From JAXMAR01 sp046350295 (GTDB lineage Bacteria > Planctomycetota > Planctomycetia > Gemmatales > Gemmataceae): a stretch of DNA of 64,000 nucleotides. Both the position numbers and the translations under genes were made by a program. The DNA is taken from positions 62,001 through 126,000 of the forward strand of contig JAXMAR010000003.1 of assembly GCA_046350295.1 (NCBI GenBank), given 5' to 3'. Under the pieces are notes generated by a model. It was not told the DNA's origin. It saw only the letters and a program-made list of their open reading frames with translations, and did not search any database. Below, one piece after another: positions 31,112-39,593 of this stretch; within the stretch, counting starts at the first letter, position 1; each line of letters opens with the position of its first letter.

Positions 31112-32854
31112 ATGCGAAGACTGCTCCCGAGCATCCTCTCCTTGGCTCTCTCGGCCGCGCCGGTGCTGCCGCAGACTCCGATTCCGGACAAGCTGGTCGT
31201 GCTGACCTTCGACGACGCGAGCAAGTCGCACTATACCGTCGCCCGCCCCCTCCTCAAGAAGTACGGCTTCGGCGCCACCTTCTTCATCACCGAAGGCTTC
31301 GACTTCCCGACCAACAGGCGCGACTACATGAGCTGGGACGAGATCGCCCAGCTCCACAAGGACGGCTTCGAGATCGGCAACCACACGCTCGACCACAAGG
31401 GGGTCAGCCGCGCGACCCTGCGTGACCTCGCCGCCCAGGTGCGCGGGATCAACATCCAGTGCGAAAAGCACGGCATTCCCGCCCCCACCAGCTTCGCCTA
31501 CCCCGGCAACGCCATCGAGCGCGAGGCCCTGCCCCTCCTGAAGGACCTCGGCATCAGGTTCGCCCGCCGCGGTGGCAGCCCCGAACATCCCTACAAGGAG
31601 GGAAACGGCTTCGCCTACGAGCCGGGCCTCGACCATCCCCTCCTCATCCCCTCGGCAGGCGACGCCCGACCAGGCTGGACCCTCGCCGATTTCAAGCGCG
31701 CCGTCGCCGAGGCCCGCCACGGCAAGGTCGCCGTTCTCCAGTTCCACGGCGTGCCCGATACCGCCCATGACTGGGTCACGACCTCGCGCAAGCAGTTCGA
31801 GGCGTACCTGCGCTACCTGGCCGACAACAAGTTCCAGGTGATCGCCTTGCGCGACCTCGCCAGGTACGTCGATCCCGACGTAACGCCCTCGGACCCGTGG
31901 GGTGTCATCAACGACCGCACCCGCCTGCTGGAGACGAAGCGCTCCGGCGACAACGCCCGCCCCGCCGCCAGCGACGCGGACCTGCGCTACTGGCTCGAAA
32001 ACATGGCCGTCTACCACAAGTTCGCTCCGTCCGAGATGGGGGCGGCCCTGGGCCTCGACACGGACGAGATCGCCGCCGCGCTCAAACGGCTCGACATCGA
32101 TCCTGGTCGTGTTCCCCCGCGCGCGGCGGACGGGCCTCTGCTCCTCCTGCCCTACCCCGGCGGCCGGCATCCGCGCATCGGCTTCCTCGATGGCGCGATC
32201 CGCCCGCAGCGCGAGACCAAGGTCAGCGTCTTCGCCCCATGGAAGAACGGCGGCTACGCCGTCGCCGATGTCCCGGAGGCGATCTGGTTCGAGTCGGAGG
32301 GCAAGCGGCAGTTGCTCTACCTCGCTCATACCCATGTGTCGACCGTCTGGGACCGGAAGGGGCTGTCGCTCGAGCCCCTCGAATGGACGCGGCGCCGCGA
32401 CGGAGCGCTGGAAATCGAGCGCCGCCTGCCGAACAAGGTGACCTTCGGCGCCAGGGTCGTCCCGGGTCGCGACGGAGCGCGGATGGAGCTGTGGATCGGC
32501 AATGGCTCGGCGGAAAAGCTGACCGGCCTGCACGCGCAGATGTGCGTGATGCTGAAGGGCCTGCCCGGCTTCGAGGAGCGGACCAACGACAACAAGGTCT
32601 TCGCCAAACCCTTCGTGGCCTGCCGCGACCGGACCGGCAAACGCTGGGTGATCACGGCCTGGGAGCCTTGCGTGCGGGCCTGGGGCAACCCACCCTGCCC
32701 TTGCCTGCACTCCGACCCACAAGTCCCCGACTGCCCGCCGGGAGAGACGACACGAGCGCGCGGCTGGCTGTCGTTCTTCGAGGGGGACGACATCGACGCG
32801 GAAATCCGCCGCCTGCGTGCAGTCGCGTTCGGCCCTGCCAAGGAGAAACCATGA
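31112..32854 (+). CDS. Secreted polysaccharide deacetylase
   Basis: 580 residues with AGGAG before the ATG and a signal peptide (MRRLLPSILSLALSAAPVLP). The NodB homology domain covers about 25-240: VVLTFDDASKSHY holds the catalytic and metal-binding aspartates, IGNHTLDHKG the HxxxH-type metal ligands, and FAYPGNAIE and VLQFHGV the remaining motifs. It would remove acetyl groups from a chitin-like, xylan-like or peptidoglycan substrate outside the cell. The C-terminal 330 residues (about 250-580) are beta-rich (LLLPYPGGRHPRIGFLDGAI) and match no family I recognise. The stop overlaps the next ATG (ATGA), so the two genes are coupled. Confidence 0.88.
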   Translation: MRRLLPSILSLALSAAPVLPQTPIPDKLVVLTFDDASKSHYTVARPLLKKYGFGATFFITEGFDFPTNRRDYMSWDEIAQLHKDGFEIGNHTLDHKGVSRATLRDLAAQVRGINIQCEKHGIPAPTSFAYPGNAIEREALPLLKDLGIRFARRGGSPEHPYKEGNGFAYEPGLDHPLLIPSAGDARPGWTLADFKRAVAEARHGKVAVLQFHGVPDTAHDWVTTSRKQFEAYLRYLADNKFQVIALRDLARYVDPDVTPSDPWGVINDRTRLLETKRSGDNARPAASDADLRYWLENMAVYHKFAPSEMGAALGLDTDEIAAALKRLDIDPGRVPPRAADGPLLLLPYPGGRHPRIGFLDGAIRPQRETKVSVFAPWKNGGYAVADVPEAIWFESEGKRQLLYLAHTHVSTVWDRKGLSLEPLEWTRRRDGALEIERRLPNKVTFGARVVPGRDGARMELWIGNGSAEKLTGLHAQMCVMLKGLPGFEERTNDNKVFAKPFVACRDRTGKRWVITAWEPCVRAWGNPPCPCLHSDPQVPDCPPGETTRARGWLSFFEGDDIDAEIRRLRAVAFGPAKEKP

Positions 32855-33666
32855 AACGAGTCCTCTACCCGGCCCTCCTCCTCGCCCTTGCCGCCCCGCT
32901 CCACGCCGGCGAACCCGCCTGGCCCGCCGCCATGAAGAAGGTCCACACCGACTTCAAGGGAACGCCCGGCACGCTCGCCCTCTTCGGCGACTCCATCACC
33001 GTCTCCATGGCCTTCTGGTCGCCGCTCCAGTACGAGCCGAAGGGCATGGCCAAAGAGGCGCAGGCCGACCTCAAGACCGTCAAGGCGTACATGAAACCCG
33101 AATGCTGGTCGAAATGGCGCGGGCCCACTTACGGCAACAACGGCTCCATGACCATCCGCTGGGCCCATGACAACATCGACATGTGGCTCAAGAAGCTCAA
33201 TCCCGAGGCCGCCGTCATCCTCTTCGGGACCAACGACCTCACGGCGCTCGACGTCAAGGAGTTCGAGGAGAAGACCGCCGCGGTCGTCGACCGCTGCCTG
33301 AAGAACGGCACGGTCCCGATCCTGACGACGCTGCCGCCGCGCCACGGCCTCCTGGAAAAGTCGAAGACGTTCGCCGCCGCCGTTCGCCGCATCGCCGCGG
33401 CGAAGCAAGTCCCCCTCATCGACTACCAGGCCGAGGTCCTCAAACGCCGCCCCGACGACTGGGACGGCGCCCTGCCCAAGTTCAAGGAGACCAAGGGGAG
33501 CGAGTACGACGTCCCCACCCTGATCGCCCGCGACGGCGTCCACCCCTCGAACCCGCGAGCCCACGCCGACTTCTCCGAGGACAGCCTGAGCAAGAACGGC
33601 TACGCCCTGCGCAGCTACCTCACGCTGAAAGCCTACGCGGAGGTGATCGAGAAGTCGCTGCGTTGA
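32851..33666 (+). CDS. Secreted SGNH/GDSL hydrolase
   Basis: 271 residues from the ATG at 32851, which overlaps the deacetylase stop by four bases; AAGGAG lies just upstream. The signal peptide is MKRVLYPALLLALAAPLHA. SGNH blocks are present: ALFGDSITVS (Ser), GNNGSMTIR (Gly), ILFGTNDLT (Asn) and IARDGVHPSNP (Asp/His). The family comprises esterases acting on lipids or acetylated sugars. With its two upstream neighbours it forms a three-gene export set with overlapping specificity, probably for breaking down acetylated polysaccharide. Confidence 0.9.
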   Translation: MKRVLYPALLLALAAPLHAGEPAWPAAMKKVHTDFKGTPGTLALFGDSITVSMAFWSPLQYEPKGMAKEAQADLKTVKAYMKPECWSKWRGPTYGNNGSMTIRWAHDNIDMWLKKLNPEAAVILFGTNDLTALDVKEFEEKTAAVVDRCLKNGTVPILTTLPPRHGLLEKSKTFAAAVRRIAAAKQVPLIDYQAEVLKRRPDDWDGALPKFKETKGSEYDVPTLIARDGVHPSNPRAHADFSEDSLSKNGYALRSYLTLKAYAEVIEKSLR

Positions 33667-33708
33667 GAGCCGATCTTGTGCCTGGTGGTGATGGGATTTG
33701 TCGCCGAA

Positions 33709-33729
33709 CCCCCGGATCGGCTCCGGGGG
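33709..33729. terminator. Hairpin after the hydrolase genes
   Basis: CCCCCGGA pairs with TCCGGGGG around TCGGC, 43 bases beyond the SGNH stop. It may end the three-gene transcript; no T-run follows. The rest of 33667-33994 (328 bases) holds nothing else I can support. Confidence 0.4.
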
Positions 33730-33994
33730 GGAAAAATCCGGAGATCACGATGGAGCAAGTATGCCGGGCCCTGAACCAACGCTGCCGGGTTTGGCAGGCG
33801 AACTGTCGCGAAACGACGGAAGTGAAACACAGGCAGAGGTCATAAGCTGTCACCAGCGGCGTAATCGCGCCGCGCGAATGTCGCGTCAGAAAGCAACAGG
33901 ACGGCTGCCGACTTAGCGCTGTACTGTTAAACAGTGGGGCGCGGCCGGATTTCGCATCTCACCGCTGCCGACGATCGCCCGAAAACCCCCGCAC

Positions 33995-34921
33995 ATGCGA
34001 AGCGCATCCGTCCTGCTCCTGGTCCTCCTCACCCAGCCGCCCCTCGATCAGGAGCGCGGCCCCGCGAAGCTGGCCATCCGGACGCCGTCCGGCAAGAACG
34101 AGTTGCGGCTTTCCGACCTCGTCACTGTCGACATCGAGATCAGCGCCACCGCCGTCACGTCCCCCAAGGACATCACGCATTCGCCCGGTTGGCGTGTCTG
34201 GAGCAGCACGCCGCTCGCCAAGCGCATGGTCGGCAAGGAAACACTGTGGCGACAATCCTTCTCCCTGGCGCCTCTCGGTCCCGGCGATCTCGCCCTGCAG
34301 ATCGAGCCGTGGCAAGTCGACGGCGCGGCAATCGAGTGGCAGGTCCTACCCCTCAAGGTGACGACATTTCCCGACGAGCCGGATCTCGCCAAGTCGCGCG
34401 ACATTACGCCGCCGGAAGGAGTCCCTCCCCCGGCCCCAGCCGTTTTCTGGTGGCCGTGGCTCATTGCCGGCGGGCTCATCCTCTTCGCTGCCGGCTGGCT
34501 CCTCGGCAACTCGCGGCGCCGCTCTGCTCCAACGCGAACCGCGTCGCCGCGCGAACGCGCCCTTGCCCAGGTGGCCCGGCTCGTCGCCCGCCGGTTGCCG
34601 GAGAAAAACCGAACCTCCCGCTTTGCCAGCCTGCTGACGGTCATCGTGCGCGCTTATCTCGAAAAGACGCTGCAACTGCCGGCCCGCGCGCGGACGACCG
34701 GCGAGTTGGCCCCCCTCCTGAGCGCGGACCAGCGCCTCGCCGACGAGGATCGAGCCGCCATCCGGAGCGTTCTGGATCGCTGCGACCGCATCCGTTTCGC
34801 AGGAGAGATCGTCTCGAGCGTGGAATGTAATGAACTCGCCGCCGCCACGGCTCGCCTCATCGCGACGATTCCGAGCGCCGCGCCCGGCGCAAACTCTGGG
34901 AGCGCCACGCCGTCTCTGTAA
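33995..34921 (+). CDS. BatD-like single-pass membrane protein
   Basis: 308 residues. A short hydrophobic N-terminus (MRSASVLLLVLLTQPP) looks like a signal. An exported beta-rich part follows (about 20-140), then one membrane helix (VFWWPWLIAGGLILFAAGWLLG near 150-172), and a cytosolic tail of about 130 residues with helices (SRFASLLTVIVRAYLEKTLQLPA...TTGELAPLL). The layout of a beta domain, one helix and a cytosolic helical tail recalls BatD and similar proteins next to MoxR ATPase and von Willebrand proteins. No such partner is adjacent here, so the assignment is by layout only. It is convergent with the sigma-54 activator gene, 24 bases apart. Confidence 0.5.
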   Translation: MRSASVLLLVLLTQPPLDQERGPAKLAIRTPSGKNELRLSDLVTVDIEISATAVTSPKDITHSPGWRVWSSTPLAKRMVGKETLWRQSFSLAPLGPGDLALQIEPWQVDGAAIEWQVLPLKVTTFPDEPDLAKSRDITPPEGVPPPAPAVFWWPWLIAGGLILFAAGWLLGNSRRRSAPTRTASPRERALAQVARLVARRLPEKNRTSRFASLLTVIVRAYLEKTLQLPARARTTGELAPLLSADQRLADEDRAAIRSVLDRCDRIRFAGEIVSSVECNELAAATARLIATIPSAAPGANSGSATPSL

Positions 34922-34945
34922 CGGTGGCCCTCATTCCGTCATGAC

Positions 34946-37930
34946 CTAGCCCAGCCCCAGTTTCTTCAGCTTGCTCACGAGCGTGCTCCGCGCCATTCCC
35001 AGGGCCCGCGCCGCTTCCGCCTTGTTCCCCTTGGCGCTCGTCAGGGCCCTCACCAGGTGGTCGCGCTCCTGCCGATCGCGCTCGCCGCGGAAATCGTAGG
35101 CGCCGTTGCCCGGCCCCTCTTCGGGACTCGTCGCGAAGGGGAAGCGCTCGGACGCCTCGGCTTGCAACTCCGGCGGTAGCTCCGCGACCGTCAGCGCGGC
35201 CCCCTCCGCGATGACAACCGCGCGCTCGATCACGTTCTCCAGCTGCCGGATGTTGCCCGGCCAGGGCTGACTCTTGAGGCAGGCGAGCACGTCGTCCTCG
35301 ATCGCCAGCGGCTCTTTCTTGAAGCGCTGGCAAAACTGGCGGACGAAATGGGCCGTCAACTCCGGCACGTCCTCCAGGTGGTCGCGCAGGGCCGGGACCC
35401 TGATCGGAAAGACATTGAGGCGATAGAAGAGGTCTTCGCGAAACCGGCCGACGCGGATGAGATCTTCCAGGTTCTGGTGGGTCGCGGTCAGGATGCGAAC
35501 GTCAACCTGCACCGGATCACTCGAGCCGACGCGCTCGAACACGCGCTCCTGCAACACGCGCAGCAGCTTCGTTTGCACTTCGAGGCTGATGTCGCCGATC
35601 TCGTCGAGGAAAAGCGTTCCGCCGTTGGCCAGCTCGAAACGCCCCACCTTGTCCCGATGCGCGCCCGTGAAGGCGCCTTTCACGTGGCCGAACAGCTCGC
35701 TCTCCAGCAGGTTCGCCGAAAGGGCGGCGCAGTGCACCTTGACAAACGGCTTGCCGGCGCGCGGGCTGTTCTCATGCACCGCCCGCGCCAAGAGCTCCTT
35801 GCCCGTGCCGCTCTCGCCGCGGATCAATACGACCGCGTCCGTCACTGCCACCTTCCGTATCAGGCCGAGCAATTCCCGCACTACCGGACCTGAGCCGACG
35901 ATTCCGCCGGTCGGCCCCGCCGGCTCGAGCGCCTGCCCGTTCACCTCCCCATCGGCGCCGGCGGCGACCGGCTCCACCTGGCGCCGCAGCTGCGTCTGCA
36001 GGGCGAGGATGCGCCGCTGCTGCTCGGAAATCTTCTCGACCTTGGCGTGCAATTCTTTGTTGAGTTGCTCGATCGTTTGATGTCCCTGCGCGCTCTGGAT
36101 TGCCGGCGCAGTTATCTGAGCGAAGGCGCTCAAAAGATCGAGGTCTTCCGCCCGATAAGGACTGTCTTTGGGGCCCAAGACGAGCAAAGCCAGCAGCCGA
36201 CCGTCCAGAAGCAGGGGATGCGCCACCTCACCTCCAAGGAACTGCAGTTGCCTCTGCTCCGGTTTCTCCGGATGGCCGCGCATCCGTCCCAGGACGGGCC
36301 GCCCTTGCTCCAGCGCTTCCACGAGCGGACAGCCCGGCGGCAGCTCGCGCAGGGCCGGGTCCGGCCCCAGCGAACCGGCCAGGACATAGAGCGCCGGTTC
36401 TCCCTGGCGCAGGAAGATCGCGCCGCGTGCCACGCCGAGGAACTCGGAGGTCGCCTGGAGCAGTCGCTGCGCCAGCGCGGGGGGCTCCACCAGTTGCTGG
36501 ATCGCCTGTCCCATCCGCTGCAGCGTGCGGTCCAGCTGGGTCTTCTCCTTGTAAAAACGGCGGTCGAGCGCCTTCTTGATCCGGGAGCGCGCCACGTCGA
36601 GCGCCATCATCAGCACGAGCGCCGTCGTGCTTACCATCAGGGCCTCGGAGAGCCGCGGGCTGACGATGACCTGGTTGAAGATCAGCGTGGCGACGAAGAC
36701 GACCCCGTAATAGAGCACCGCCGCCAGGAAGCTGACCAGAAAGTACCCCATGCCGGAGCTGATGATCTTGTCCAGCTCCATCAATCGGTAACGGGTGATG
36801 GCGACCGCGAACGCCGCCGTCACGCAGGCCGATGCGGTGAACATCGGCCAGGTCGTGGCCCCTGCCCCAAACGCGTCCGGATCCCAGATCACGATGTAAA
36901 GGGAGTAAGCGATGGGGGGCAGCGCGAGCAGGGCGCCGTAGAGGATGGTCTTGACCTGATTACGTTCGGCGGCGTCCTGCGCCTGTCCGAAGCTGTGCGC
37001 CAGCGCGACGATGCAGCCCAGGTAATTCAGGCTGGCGACCCCGAAGTAGGTGAAAATCACCTTCTCCAGCAACTCGAAGCCGCTGGAGATCTCATCGTTC
37101 GGTCCATCGGCCTGGATGAGGAACCGCAGACGGAGGTACAGGCCGAGCATCAACACGAGGAATGCTGCGGGAACGCCGTACAGAAACGCCAATACCCGCC
37201 GTCGGTGCGTCACGAGCCAGGGCTTCGGCCGAGGAAACAGCAGATAGAAATGGAGATTGATCGCCGGCAGCATCACCGCGCACACCATGAAGACGACGAG
37301 GAGCGGAGGCTGCGTGGCGATGCGCGTGAAATGGTAGCCGCCGATGAAAGCCCCCAGCGTGACGATGCACAACAGGAAGAACTGCGCCGCGGCTTTGTCC
37401 GTGGGGCGCTTCCAAAGCACCAACGCCCCGACCAGAAACAGGGCGAACTTGAGGACGAACCAGAGGACCGAGGGAACCACGTCCTCTAGCGGCGGTTCCC
37501 CGAGGACGCACCAGAAAGCAATCGGCTGCGCCACGCCTTCACGTTTGAAGCGAACGTCGACGGCGATTCCGTGCTCATCTCCTTCATGAAACTCCTTGGC
37601 CCAGCCGGGCAAAACCTTCGCATCGCGGAGCTCGCGCTCGATCCGGAAAGGAGCATTCAGGAGGTGCGGCCACCATTTGAGGCTGATGTCGCCAACGGAA
37701 AGGATCTGATCGCCGCGTTGCGGCAAAACCTGGTTTTCGTTCAGATGGGGCCGAACCTGCGGACTGCTCCGCAGGACTGGCGTGAAGATGGTACGGAGTC
37801 CCAGGTCGGGGATAGTTTGGACAAAATAGAGGACGTAGAGGGAGTAAGCGCTTACCAAGGCTCCAGCGAAGATCAAGAGTCCTCGGCGCGTTAATAGGCT
37901 CTTCAGGAATCCCGAGATCTTGTCAGCCAT
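34946..37930 (-). CDS. Membrane-bound sigma-54-dependent activator
   Basis: 994 residues. The N-terminal helix (LIFAGALVSAYSLYVLYFV) leads to an outside region with a PDZ-like phrase (PQRGDQILSVGDISL), then about seven to eight membrane segments (about 150-400). A GAF-like domain follows (about 480-640) and a coiled coil (EQLNKELHAKVEKISEQQRR). The AAA+ domain has Walker A GESGTGKE near 705 and GAFTGA near 751, the loop that contacts sigma-54. A Fis-type helix-turn-helix closes the protein (NKAEAARALGMARSTLVSKL). The frame is intact. Most activators of this family are soluble and phosphorylated; this one combines sensor and activator in one membrane protein. A palindrome lies directly before its start codon, and a better copy faces the divergent hydrolase gene. 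Confidence 0.92.
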   Translation of the reverse strand: MADKISGFLKSLLTRRGLLIFAGALVSAYSLYVLYFVQTIPDLGLRTIFTPVLRSSPQVRPHLNENQVLPQRGDQILSVGDISLKWWPHLLNAPFRIERELRDAKVLPGWAKEFHEGDEHGIAVDVRFKREGVAQPIAFWCVLGEPPLEDVVPSVLWFVLKFALFLVGALVLWKRPTDKAAAQFFLLCIVTLGAFIGGYHFTRIATQPPLLVVFMVCAVMLPAINLHFYLLFPRPKPWLVTHRRRVLAFLYGVPAAFLVLMLGLYLRLRFLIQADGPNDEISSGFELLEKVIFTYFGVASLNYLGCIVALAHSFGQAQDAAERNQVKTILYGALLALPPIAYSLYIVIWDPDAFGAGATTWPMFTASACVTAAFAVAITRYRLMELDKIISSGMGYFLVSFLAAVLYYGVVFVATLIFNQVIVSPRLSEALMVSTTALVLMMALDVARSRIKKALDRRFYKEKTQLDRTLQRMGQAIQQLVEPPALAQRLLQATSEFLGVARGAIFLRQGEPALYVLAGSLGPDPALRELPPGCPLVEALEQGRPVLGRMRGHPEKPEQRQLQFLGGEVAHPLLLDGRLLALLVLGPKDSPYRAEDLDLLSAFAQITAPAIQSAQGHQTIEQLNKELHAKVEKISEQQRRILALQTQLRRQVEPVAAGADGEVNGQALEPAGPTGGIVGSGPVVRELLGLIRKVAVTDAVVLIRGESGTGKELLARAVHENSPRAGKPFVKVHCAALSANLLESELFGHVKGAFTGAHRDKVGRFELANGGTLFLDEIGDISLEVQTKLLRVLQERVFERVGSSDPVQVDVRILTATHQNLEDLIRVGRFREDLFYRLNVFPIRVPALRDHLEDVPELTAHFVRQFCQRFKKEPLAIEDDVLACLKSQPWPGNIRQLENVIERAVVIAEGAALTVAELPPELQAEASERFPFATSPEEGPGNGAYDFRGERDRQERDHLVRALTSAKGNKAEAARALGMARSTLVSKLKKLGLG

Positions 37931-37933
37931 CGG

Positions 37934-37957
37934 AGTGCGCCGATTCTTCGGCGCTGA
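37934..37957. promoter_or_regulatory. Palindromic operator-like site, imperfect copy
   Basis: This 24-base block agrees at 19 of 24 positions with the perfect palindrome at 38052-38075 and keeps the GCGCCGA...TTCGGCGCTGA core. It starts three bases before the activator ATG (minus strand). It would therefore cover the ribosome binding site, which would suit autoregulation at DNA or RNA level. The role is inferred. Confidence 0.55.
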
Positions 37958-38051
37958 TACGTAACTACAACACGCAGAATGAAATAAACAATAACGGACG
38001 ACGTGTATGGTAGAAGGTTGTCAAACGAACGTCAATGATTCCTCCATTTTT

Positions 38052-38075
38052 TCAGCGCCGAATATTCGGCGCTGA
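38052..38075. promoter_or_regulatory. Perfect 24-bp palindrome, probable activator site
   Basis: The half-site TCAGCGCCGAAT is followed by its exact complement. It lies in the 307-base AT-richer region between the membrane sigma-54 activator and the divergent alpha/beta hydrolase, about 165 bases before the hydrolase start. That distance suits an upstream activator site. The centre-to-centre distance from the imperfect copy is about 118 bases. The Fis-like domain of the neighbouring activator is the likeliest reader. Confidence 0.6.
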
Positions 38076-38237
38076 TGGTGAAGATCTGCGAGTTCTCCTT
38101 CCAGGAAAAATAGGAAAGATTTACTCAAGACGTTACAAGTAATTATCTTATGACACAATAGAAGAAAAGTGTCCATTTGTGATCCATCGGCATTCCAAAT
38201 GCAATGGCACAGACGCCCTTTCTTTTAGAGGTGAGGC

Positions 38238-39089
38238 GTGATTGCATCTCAGCGGTGGTTGGAGTTGACCGGCGCTCAGTTCAAGGCGCACGAAGCGAGG
38301 CGGGCCTGTGCCCATCTCTCAAACTACACGGTCGAGTACACCGAGACTGGCGACGGCCCTCCCATTGTGCTCGTTCCGGGACTGGCAGGTGGCTTCGAAC
38401 TTCTCGGACCTTTGACCCAGCGGCTCAGCCGGCATTTTCGGGTCATCAGCTATCAGTTGCGCGGCGAGGACAACTGTTTCGCGCTTCGCGCGGGCTTCGG
38501 CGTGGTGGACCTGGTGAAAGACCTGGGCGAGTTTCTCGATTGGATGCGCCTGGAGAGCCCCATCCTCTTCGGCCTATCGTTCGGAGGCATCATCGCCCTG
38601 GAGTTCGCCGCCCGCCATCCGCTCCGCCTGAGCCATTTGATCCTCCAGGGGACCGGCGCCCGGCTCGAGCCCGGCCTGCTCCCCATGGTCGCCGGCAATG
38701 TCCTGAGCCGCTATCCGCTGCCGGCCGATAGCCCGTTCGTCAATCAATTCTTCAACCTCTTCTTCGGCTCAGCCCAGCGCAAGGACGGTCGCTTCGATTT
38801 CGTCACGAGGGAATGCTGGAAGACGGACCAGAGTGTGATGGCGCACCGCTTCCGGCTCGCCGAGCAGTTCGACGTGCAGCCGCGGCTGGAGCGCATTCGC
38901 GTGCCAACGCTGCTTCTGGCCGGGGAGCGCGACGTCATGGTATCGCCGCGTGGCCTCGAGGAACTGAAGGAAGGAATCGACAAGGCGCGGATTCAGCCGC
39001 TCCCGCGCTTGTGGGCACCTGGCGTTCGTCACTCCATCCCGACCTGGTTGCCGGCCGCGTCCACCGTCTTCCTGGAAGACCAGCAATAG
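38238..39089 (+). CDS. Alpha/beta hydrolase
   Basis: 283 residues from a GTG with AGAGGTGAGG ahead. The fold pattern is complete to residue 250: oxyanion loop IVLVPGLAGG, nucleophile elbow GLSFGG with Ser114, and acid LAGERDVM. The last 30 residues look wrong in this frame. Three other readings of the same bases give a normal ending, GHLAFVT (with the catalytic His), then HPDLVAGRVHR, then FLEDQQ. Three extra bases between about 39013 and 39066 would explain this. They are either sequence errors or a changed C-terminus that left only GVRHS to supply a His. The gene is divergent from the sigma-54 activator and probably under its control. Confidence 0.8.
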   Translation: MIASQRWLELTGAQFKAHEARRACAHLSNYTVEYTETGDGPPIVLVPGLAGGFELLGPLTQRLSRHFRVISYQLRGEDNCFALRAGFGVVDLVKDLGEFLDWMRLESPILFGLSFGGIIALEFAARHPLRLSHLILQGTGARLEPGLLPMVAGNVLSRYPLPADSPFVNQFFNLFFGSAQRKDGRFDFVTRECWKTDQSVMAHRFRLAEQFDVQPRLERIRVPTLLLAGERDVMVSPRGLEELKEGIDKARIQPLPRLWAPGVRHSIPTWLPAASTVFLEDQQ

Positions 39090-39109
39090 CCTGAGCCAAC
39101 CCAGGCGAG

Positions 39110-39154
39110 AGGGCGCCTCACCGTGATTTCGGTCGCGGGGGCGCCCTTTTTTTT
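39110..39154 (+). terminator. Intrinsic terminator after the hydrolase gene
   Basis: AGGGCGCC pairs with GGCGCCCT across a 22-base loop and runs directly into eight T residues. It lies 20 bases after the hydrolase stop. Confidence 0.85.
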
Positions 39155-39206
39155 GGCTCATCCGGTTTTCGCGTGTTGTTCTCGTCGGTCGCCTCGCGCA
39201 GTCCCG

Positions 39207-39535
39207 TTACGGGTTCCTCTTCTCTGTTCCCTTGTGCAGCCAGGGAACCTCTCGATGCAGACGGGCGCACAATTCGAGGGCGGCTTCATGGAGCGGCTTC
39301 TTGATCGCTTTGGCCCAAAAGTCGAGCTGGTTTCCAGTGGCTCGGCATTTGAAGCAGTGGAAGGCGTGCTTGACGAGATTGGCGGAAAACACGCGTTGCC
39401 ACCATCTTCGCCATGGAGCGGACACGGGCCACGAACCTGGCTTCCGGCGGATCGGGCCGCCTCAAAACCGAGTAGCCCAAGGACGTCCGCCAAGGAAACC
39501 GCCTCTCGGACTTTGCGAAAGTCGATGGCCGGCAT
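39207..39535 (-). pseudogene. CHC2-type zinc-finger protein, frameshifted
   Basis: From the ATG at 39535 the frame gives MPAIDFRKVREAVSLADVLG..., then RGPCPLHG, the first half of a CHC2 zinc finger as in the N-terminus of DnaG primase. Near 39405-39415 the frame is lost by one base. The other frame continues RVFSANLVKHAFHCFKCRAT (second zinc half) and ends with ...LCARLHREVPWLHKGTEKRNP at 39207. Joined, it is a stand-alone CHC2 domain of about 108 residues with no primase catalytic domain. Such short CHC2 proteins recur in planctomycete accessory DNA in my recollection. The zinc-ligand pattern is C-x2-H...C-x2-C. Confidence 0.65.
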
Positions 39536-39574
39536 GCCTTGCTGCTCACGCGAACAGAGAAGAGGAACCCGTAA
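39207..39574. mobile_element. 368-bp element with perfect 23-bp inverted ends
   Basis: Positions 39207-39229 (TTACGGGTTCCT...) and 39552-39574 (...AGGAACCCGTAA) are exact inverted copies over 23 bases. The space between holds just one gene, the CHC2 zinc-finger reading frame on the minus strand, whose stop codon lies inside the left repeat. There is no transposase. No obvious target duplication is seen. The element sits between the terminator of the hydrolase and the 3' end of yraN, a safe place for an insertion. It looks like a non-autonomous or minimal transposable unit. Confidence 0.65.
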
Positions 39575-39593
39575 TAGCATACCGGCAAATGCT

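Noticed and set aside
38203..38222. A sigma-54 -24/-12 promoter at TGGCACAGACGCCCT before the hydrolase gene
   Set aside because: The TGGCAC half fits, but the GC of the -12 element is not at the required distance (CT is found there). A TTGTGA/TGCAAT pair at 38177-38205 is an equally weak sigma-70-type alternative.
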